In this document: one piece after another, positions 57,012 through 64,000 of the stretch
Layout of the letters: each line of letters starts with the position of its first letter
Numbering within the stretch: the stretch's first letter is position 1
Source: Collybiopsis luxurians FD-317 M1
Taxonomy: Eukaryota > Basidiomycota > Agaricomycetes > Agaricales > Omphalotaceae
DNA: 64,000 nt
Reading direction: 5' to 3'
Assembly (NCBI GenBank): GCA_000827265.1
Contig: KN834821.1
Span: forward strand, 212,615-276,614
Translations under genes and position numbers: made by a program
The notes under the pieces: generated by a model
Told to the model about the DNA's origin: nothing
The model's input: the letters and a program-made list of their open reading frames with translations, nothing else
The model's database searches: none

Positions 57012-60000
57012 TAATACTTTGTTTCAATCCTACAGTCTTTTTTGCTAATTTATTGACTCCTTGGAAAGCTAAATGCTTCCTATGTTTCATTTTATCCACT
57101 TGGCCCTCCAACTTTTGGTAATGGCCTGTGACTTCAGCCAGAAATACTAATAGTCTCCTTGTATCTTGGCCGGTACTTTCATTGCCTCTTGGATGTGCTC
57201 CTAAAGAAATGTATATGTTTTAGAACCTGTAAGGTTTTAAAGTTACTCTGTTGGTGTCCCTACTATCCATTTCCAATTATATTGCTGTACCTACTACCAT
57301 TTTCTTACCCACTTTCCCCTTGCTACCCCAGATGTTAGATTCTTCCTTGTTATGTTATATCATCTTTTACTTGTTTCCGAAATTATTCGAACAGTGGGAT
57401 TCCAATGGTCAGCAACTGTATAGTATATATACCAATAGATTAAATGTAACAAAGAATATGACAGTCACTGGATTAAAGATAGAGCTACATGAGTAGTCTG
57501 CTGCCTCTAGCTACAAATTGAACAGGCGAGACAGTACAACATGTTATAAAGTACTAAGGTAAAGAAAGTACTATGAATGGAAGTTTAACAAGGAGAAATG
57601 AGTTGATGAGTTGAGAGCTTGGTTATAGAAGGTAATGAAGTGTAAATAGAAAGAAAGTTTCCTAATATGAAATTGAAAGAATCACCTCTGTCTTTGTCCA
57701 TGGTGATTCAATGTTCACATTAGTGCACAAATGCATATGAGGCCAGGTATCCCCGGGCAGCCTAGGATTTGCAGGTGTCTCCTGGCAGCCTTGGCCAGAA
57801 GTGTTTTTTTTTTCAGATAAGTTCATGATCTGTTTTCCATTACTATACCGATTTGTTCAATTTGACGTGACCTGTACCTGTAATCAAATGTCAAAATTTT
57901 TTGTTTTGGCATATTTGAGATGGACCTATGACACCTGAGAAATTTCAACATGTGAGAGTGCTGCCAACGCTGCCAAAACCCCCCTATGTCCGGCAATTGA
58001 AGGGAAGGTGAGGAGGATTAATGGTCAGACAACTTTGACATTGATGTAAAAAGCGTAAGTAATTGTTATTTGTAAATACAATATATATATAATGAATAGA
58101 ATATCAGATACCTTAAAGATGATTGAGATAGCAGAGATCTATACCCTTACAACACACTTGATAAATGGCTTCAAACTCAGCACTTAGCATGAGTCGTTAC
58201 ACTCCCGTTCTGTGTGAGCCAAGGGGCATTCAGCATCCAAAGGGCAAACCATCTATATGCCCTCAATGTGACTTGGAGAGAAACATGATTTCCCTAATGA
58301 CAAATTGACAGCTCGGCACTCCCATGCACATTTAGAACAACCTTGCAATCATTTTGCATGAATTAAGAGACTAAAGAGAACATCCTGTCACTAAAAAATG
58401 GCTCTAACTGGAGAAATTGGAATCAGGTAATGGTATGTCCTGCGCTGAGATATGCTGGGCACTTGATAGTTGACTTTCCAAATATGGATGTTCCCAAAAA
58501 GAGATCATTTATATATGGTCAGTGGCTGTGAAAAGCATAGTGTCTGCTGTTTCAATGCCGAACACCCCTTGGTGTGAGCACAGAGGATGGGCTTCTGCTA
58601 CAGCTTATTGTTGTAAACTCTCCCAATCCATTAGTCACTGTTGAGGATTTTGACACTGCTGGAGTCCATGTGCAGAATGAGGAGATAGATAGATCCAGTT
58701 ACTCTATTAGAAATTGACTAAAAAAATCAACCATAAAGTTGATTTGACATTGGCCAAAGTAACCTAAGTAATATTACCTAAGTTATAGGCCTAGGCCCTA
58801 AATGCATTTTGTCCCAACAATCACTGTTTGCAAAGCTTCATATAATTGCAACACATGTGGTAAACTTATTACAAACAGCTGGTACCAATTTGTCATATAA
58901 ACTATCAAAATTATGAAACTGTAATATTGAACTTATATAGTAATCATAATTATGTCCATGGGTGAGCTCATTGTGACTGTGACAAATAAGCACGGAATTA
59001 GAAGAAGTGGCATAAGCTTCCTTGGTAGGTATTGAAATTGATACAATTTTAAAGATCATATGCTTAAGTTTATACTAGCTCGCCCCTGAAACTTTAATTT
59101 ATATTTTCCTCTGCACCTTGAGTGAGCTGTTCCTAGCTTTATGATTATAAAAATGCCTTCTGATCCTGTTTGCTCAGTGGTTCATTGTTCATTGTCCTAG
59201 AAACAATTCTTTGAGTTTTCTACCCAGTCTATATCAAGTGTTTACTTATAACAAACAATTCAAGGAACTACATTTGTCAAGGTTTCCATTCTGACAATCT
59301 GAGTACAGACGAAACCTTTGCAATATGTATGCCAGTTGAGTCTCGGGTCAAGGGAAATATCAACCAAGTACCAAGCTTGCTTTTGCCCATTGACCCCAGT
59401 TTCTTGTGAAAGATGAATTGCCAATGAATCTAACCAAAATGGCTGCAGCATCCGTAACAGGTCTAAACCCAATTGACAAATGCTGGAATGCAGAACGAAC
59501 TCATCTATTGCATAGGATATGTCATGACCGAATGGACACAAGGATAATACACCAGTATGATTCTGAAGATGGTAACTGGCTATCGAGGTTGACATTTTAG
59601 GTGAGGATCAGGAGGAGAACTGGGGTTGTCAGGAGAGGGGGTGAGGAAGAAGCATTGTCAGGGGATTTGTCGGAAGAATTGGTAGATTTTGATAGCGCAT
59701 CCTTGTTGGTGGATTGTCATCAAAGAATATTCATTGCTTTAAGATTAAGTTCGAAGTTGAGCTGTCATTGTGGGTGCTCGAGTTTAACATGTTTGACATG
59801 TTACACTATTTACAAATACTTCTTTTTTTTTTATTGGTACGTGTTCTGTGAACAGGGATTCCGGGCAACTGCTTCCAATGCTAGCCCCCAGACTCCAAAT
59901 GTAATAGGTGAAGGAAAAAAATAAAAACCTCCAGGTGGGAAACTAAGCCACTACCGAGGAAATGCACTGCGGCCTAGGCTCGCACACAGCTCTCGCTATA

Positions 60001-60040
60001 GTGTGGGGCTTTGAGCTATTCTGGGTGGGTATTCCAGAGA
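57012..60040. other. Non-coding, transposon-like sequence
   Basis: About 57730-57800 has GC-rich words (CCCCGGGCAGCCTAGG, CTCCTGGCAGCCTTGG) resembling the ends of the element at 36.1-37.0 kb. Frames at 59260-59600 on both strands have no motif. I see no gene. Confidence 0.35.
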
Positions 60041-60044
60041 TAAA

Positions 60045-61290
60045 CTAAGTGACCTGTGAGCCAGGCACAATGAAGTGTGTCGGGGGCTCAATACCCACTA
60101 AAACCTTGGATTTCCCCACCCAATCAGGTGGTGGGTCCTCATAATGAGGGGTACAGATCAGTGGGGTCCATGTCTGTTTAACTGTAGACATTGGGATAGT
60201 GTGCTGGCCCCACCGATAGCTATTGGACTGGCAGATGTCCTTTTGAAGGTATGCATTTAAGAGGAATTTGAATCTGTTATAGACTTCCTGCACTGAGGGG
60301 TTCCTTCCCTCTTTGTGAATTACAGCCTCGCATCTGATCTTCCAGATCAAGTGAGCACTTTCAGATACAAGAATAGTGAATAGCCTTTGGGCTTGAGGGA
60401 GTAGGTGATTCTTTTGATTATGGAATGTGATAAGGGTGCAGCCTGTAACAGTGCCAAGTGAAATGTTGGGCCAAGGTCCATATCCCAGATCAGTGCTCTA
60501 TGGGGGTGCCTGCAGTGCATAGGTATATGGTCTATGTCCTCTACTCCCCTGCATTCTTGACATGTCATTCTCTCTTCGCAGCTAGGGATGTGTTTCCAGA
60601 ATTGCCCAACTTTTAGGCAGTTGTGTAGGGTTATGAAAAGGAAGTTTCTGATTCTATGACAGATGTCTTTGTGACAGATAGCTTTCCAGATTGCATTAGT
60701 AGTGGGGGGATGGGTGTTGTGGTTAGCTACTGCTCTTTTAGTAAGATCAATCATTGCATCAGTGGCTATCTGCAGTTAAGGCTTTCTGTGCACCATAACT
60801 TCTGCATAGGCAAGGGACTGTGTTAAATTGGTCAGGCGCACACCATTGAGTTCAGGGTGTTCCTGGACAGCCAAATTGACCACATTTTGGGTCACTTCAT
60901 CACCATCTGCCAGATTGCTCACACTGTCATAGGCAAGCTGGTCCATGGTGCAAATACCTTTTCTAAAGACAGTTGGGGCATTGTGGCTACAAAGGGTGGA
61001 GAGTAGGGTCCTATATAGTGATGAGTCTTTAACTTTGCTGAAGCGTTTATTTTCCCATGCACTGAGCTGGGTTGATATTTTCTTGCACAGCTGGTCACTT
61101 TTAGTTATTATAATTACTTTCTCTGTTATGGGAATGGTCTGCAGTGCAGAGATTACAGCTATTAGTTCAGCAGTGATGCTTGCCTGTTTTAGGTTATTGG
61201 GAACTCTGATGTGTTGTGGATGTAATATGACATCACGCATCAGATACGCATAAATGGCAGACGCATCGGAACAATAGTTTGTCCTGCTCC
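60045..61290 (-). pseudogene. RNase H / zinc-finger 3' end of a LINE-type retroelement
   Basis: The complement begins within an RNase H-like domain (NYCSDASAIYAYLMRDVILH, then QASITAELIAVISALQTIP, then a KKISTQLSAWENKRFS segment). It continues to a Cys/His motif (CQECRGVEDIDHIPMHC). It ends with the tail common to basidiomycete RNase H-like retroelement proteins (AHLIWKIRCEAVIHKEGRNP, TWTPLICTPHYEDPPPDWVG, LVGIEPP). A TAA at 60776-60778 interrupts the frame and a shift is needed near 60400. The 5' part with reverse transcriptase is missing; homology stops where the copia element begins. It is a dead, truncated copy. Confidence 0.75.
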
Positions 61291-63516
61291 ATTAGAATAT
61301 TCTAGATCAATTGTATGTAGGTATATAGGCTTGTGCATGAGCTAGTAATAGAGCAGATTTTCCCCAGTATCTTCAAAAGGTTATGGGCCCTGAGCCCCAA
61401 CTGAATTCTTGCATATTCTAGCTTAGCTCCTCATCGTAACTTGTCCTTCCACACTCATACCACCATGACAGATTCATCATTGACAACCAGTGCATACCGT
61501 ATTCAGCATCTTTCAGGTGCCGAGAACTACTCAACCTGGAAAGTCAAAATGCTTGACATCCTTACTGACATGGGCCTTGAGGAACATGCCCTCGGCACGG
61601 CCACCAAACCCAACAAGCCAGATGTCGACCCGGATGTCCTTGCTTGGGCAAAGAAGGACAGACAGGCACTTTCCGCTATCCATCTTAGGGTAGGCGATGA
61701 ACCACTTGTGTACATTTCTGATGCAGCTACCGCCAAGGCCGCATGGTCTACTCTATCCGAAGTCTACACACCCAAAGGCGCCATCAGAATCATCTTGGTA
61801 CGATGGAAACTATTCCGTGCCCAGTGCCAAGAAGGTGAAGACATCTCTGAGCACATCTGCACCCTTCTTTGTTACAGGAAGGAACTTGCAACTCTTGGAT
61901 CCACCCTCACTGACGACGAGTTCTCCATCACCCTTCTCACCTCTCTCCCCAACTCCTGGGATAATTTTATCCAAGGTGTTGATACCTCTTCCCTATCTGA
62001 TTCCACAAAAACCATTGCCCGGATCCTGGAACAAGCTCGACGTAAAGACGCCAAACCTAATTCCGATGATGTCGCCCTTGCTGCCAATCGATTCTGACCC
62101 TCAAAAAAGTTTAATAATTGCAATTCCTCCATGCCAAACTCGGGCTGTCACAGCTGTGGTCGCCATGGACATTTCATCAGTGAGTGTCAGGACACTGCCG
62201 CTGGCAAAACATTCACAGCAGAACAGAAGAAGTCAAACTATGAGCATTCCTTATGGAATCGCCCAAAATGTCCTAGGTCTAACAACCAAGCTCATGTCGC
62301 TCAGAGTCAGGACAAGGAACCACTGGACATGGAGGACTATGCCTTCATGAGCCATGACTATTCAGATAGTTCCTTAGGTCCTGATACTTGGTTAATAGAC
62401 TCTGCTACTACTAAACATGTTATCCACAATAAATCTCACTTTTCCACTTATTTTGATATGCCTGGACACACAATCAAAGGTTTTGGCAGTACCTCAGTTC
62501 ATGGAGAAGGCACCGCTGTGGTAGCTTCTCACCTCGGTAAACACGCCTTCAGTCTTATCCTTCACAACACCCTTCACATTCCTGATGCCCCATTCAATCT
62601 CATTTCAGTCGGTCGTATGACCCGCGCTGGATTTACAGTCCGATTTGCAAAAGATTATATTTTGGTCTACTCTCCTGGTACATCCCCTCATGAGGTAATA
62701 CGAGGCAAGCGAGTTGGCAATCTCTACATTGTCAACATTACTCACAGCCCTTCTCAGTTATTCAAAAATCCAGCACCTCCTCCCTCCAACCCTACTCCTT
62801 CTGCTCCGAAACCAAACACCACCCATGCTCAACCTGAACCCAAATCCGAAACACTTGCTTTCCCCACTCGCCCTTCTGCTCGCTCCTGGAAAGATTGGCA
62901 TTGTATCTTTGGCCATATGAATACTAAGTCTGTAAAACTGTTGAAGGATCGCGAGATGGTCACTGGAATGGTCATTGACTATGACAGTGATCTTACCTTC
63001 AGTTGCAATGCCTGCAAATGTGCAAAGATGCACGTACACCCTTTTCCATTGGAAGCTGAGCAAAAATTTTCGGAAATTGGTGAAATGACTTTCACTGATG
63101 TTTGGGGACCTGCACGCACAAATGGTATCCGTCATGAATGCTACTATGTCTCATTCACTGACGCCGCAACTCGGAGGACAATCATCTATTTCATGCGACA
63201 CAAATCAGAGGTGGAGGAAAAAGTCAAGAATTATGTCACATACATTTTCACCCAAACCGGCAAGCGCTGCAAGGCCTTTTGCTTTGACAATGGGGGAGAA
63301 TACATCTCCAAGAAGGTCCTACACTATCTTCAGTCAGAAGGTATTCGTTACGAGATCACTGCTCCATACTCACCTCAGCAGAATGGTGTAGCAGAGCGAC
63401 TCAACTGCACTGTCGTTGAGCATGCACGCGCTATGCTAGCTCAACACAATCTCCCTTTATTCCTATGGCCCGAGGCAGTTGCTTATGCTGTCTACCTCAA
63501 AAACTGTTCTCACTGC
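61279..63516 (+). mobile_element. Ty1/copia retrotransposon, 5' part only
   Basis: The order is: a probable LTR remnant from about 61280 to 61377, a priming-site-like GGTTATGGGCCCTGAGCCCC from 61379, gag, protease and integrase. The sequence loses copia similarity at about 63516 within integrase. Reverse transcriptase, RNase H and the right LTR are not in the window. The element lies directly against the truncated LINE fragment. Confidence 0.8.
61379..61391 (+). promoter_or_regulatory. Putative tRNA primer-binding site of the copia element
   Basis: GGTTATGGGCCCT lies between the presumed LTR end and gag. The same motif follows the left LTR of the miniature element at 27976. Confidence 0.55.
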
Positions 63517-63543
63517 CAGTGGGCCAGACTTTTTCTGCTGTAA
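61465..63543 (+). pseudogene. copia gag-pol with one in-frame stop, truncated in integrase
   Basis: ATG at 61465 starts MTDSSLTTSAYRIQHLSGAE. A gag domain (UBN2-type) ends at an in-frame TGA (62095-62097). The same frame continues without a shift through a CCHC knuckle (CHSCGRHGHFISEC, about 62146), the protease site (WLIDSATTKHV, normally DSGA), a gag-pre-integrase segment (WHCIFGHMN), and the integrase core with Asp in FTDVWGP, Asp in CFDNGGEY and Glu in SPQQNGVAERLN. After AVAYAVYLKNCSH the copia sequence stops, and a foreign tail runs to the TAA at 63541. Either the TGA is a lesion or it is read through; the changed protease motif argues for decay. Confidence 0.82.
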
Positions 63544-64000
63544 AAAGCTAGGAAATATATTCTCTTTTCCTGTACATTTAACATTATATCTTTCTAGAGC
63601 AAAAAACTATATTTACCTCTTGAAAAATCTCAAAGAAAAAATCACTTATTGCAATATTTTTCTCAGCTGGAAAATGTACAGGAATATTTGGATTTTAACT
63701 TAGGATAAAGGACTCATTTCCCGATTGAAGAATAATATATATCTCGGCAGCTTTTTTGGCCAATAGAAATTAAATTTCCCTGTTATTATTACCTAAGAAG
63801 TAGCTTGCCTTTTTCAGTCAGGACATCTTTGTTTTCACTATTTCTTCATCCTTTGTCAAAGGTCACTTTTTACGGCTGTGAAAAGTAACGGGCGATCATC
63901 GCCCGCTCATTGCCCATTCAGTGCCCACCTAATATCCACCCAATGCCCAGGAATTACCCAGCAATGCCTGTTAGGCTTCCGCTCACCACTTTCAATGCCT
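63517..64000. other. AT-rich sequence that interrupts integrase, continuing past the window
   Basis: No gene. Near 63892-63906 there is a short hairpin (GGGCGAT C ATCGCCC), followed by loose repeats of CCCAnn-type words up to the end. It is probably the end of another transposable element inserted in the copia element. Confidence 0.4.

Noticed and set aside
1..64000. tRNA and rRNA genes
   Set aside because: No cloverleaf with A and B boxes and no rRNA core sequence was noticed by eye; a tRNAscan or Infernal run would be needed to exclude them firmly.

Overview
The window looks like nuclear DNA of a filamentous basidiomycete, most likely an Agaricomycete. The evidence is: genes cut by many GT-AG introns of about 50-66 nt; a very large NACHT-WD40 (NWD-type NLR) gene; Helitron (DUF6570-like), hAT, copia and RNase H/LINE remnants of the kinds common in mushrooms; and TATA-like boxes 45-75 nt upstream of start codons. 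Intact genes are few and most of the sequence is duplicated or transposon-derived. All exon models were worked out by eye from splice signals and paralogue comparison.

Layout. 1-6.2 kb: a hydrophobic reading frame at the left edge, a palindrome-rich patch, and a decayed hAT transposase gene (1.8-5.2 kb). 6.2-31 kb: a large, old inverted duplication, with arm A at about 7.1-11.3 kb and arm B at about 24.6-30.5 kb. It encloses a tandem array of a cassette made of two convergent genes. One gene is a small secreted DUF3237-like protein (five exons, 184-187 aa). The other is an NmrA/isoflavone-reductase-like atypical SDR (four exons, 295 aa). A Helitron fragment sits inside one cassette and a miniature copia-type LTR element (27.8-28.8 kb) inside arm B.

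31-39 kb: transposon-rich, gene-poor. It holds two pogo-like MITEs with TA target duplications, a degenerate MYND-finger gene and a GC-rich repeat element. 39-47.5 kb: a second block of the cassette family, with one broken secreted-protein copy and five NmrA-like loci (three intact, one broken, one a short exon fragment). 47.9-51.9 kb: disrupted reading frames of unclear identity.

52.0-57.0 kb: an apparently intact seven-exon NLR gene of 1546 aa. It has a helical, HeLo/MLKL-like N-terminus, a NACHT ATPase, about 15 WD40 repeats and a conserved C-terminal tail. 57-64 kb: non-coding sequence, a broken RNase H-type LINE 3' end, and a copia gag-pol with one in-frame stop whose integrase is cut off by foreign sequence.

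Across the secreted/NmrA family I count four intact secreted-protein genes plus three broken copies, and four intact NmrA-like genes plus five broken loci. The repeated pairing suggests the two products may act on the same chemistry, but that is inference. The NLR is best read as a candidate non-self recognition or programmed-cell-death receptor.
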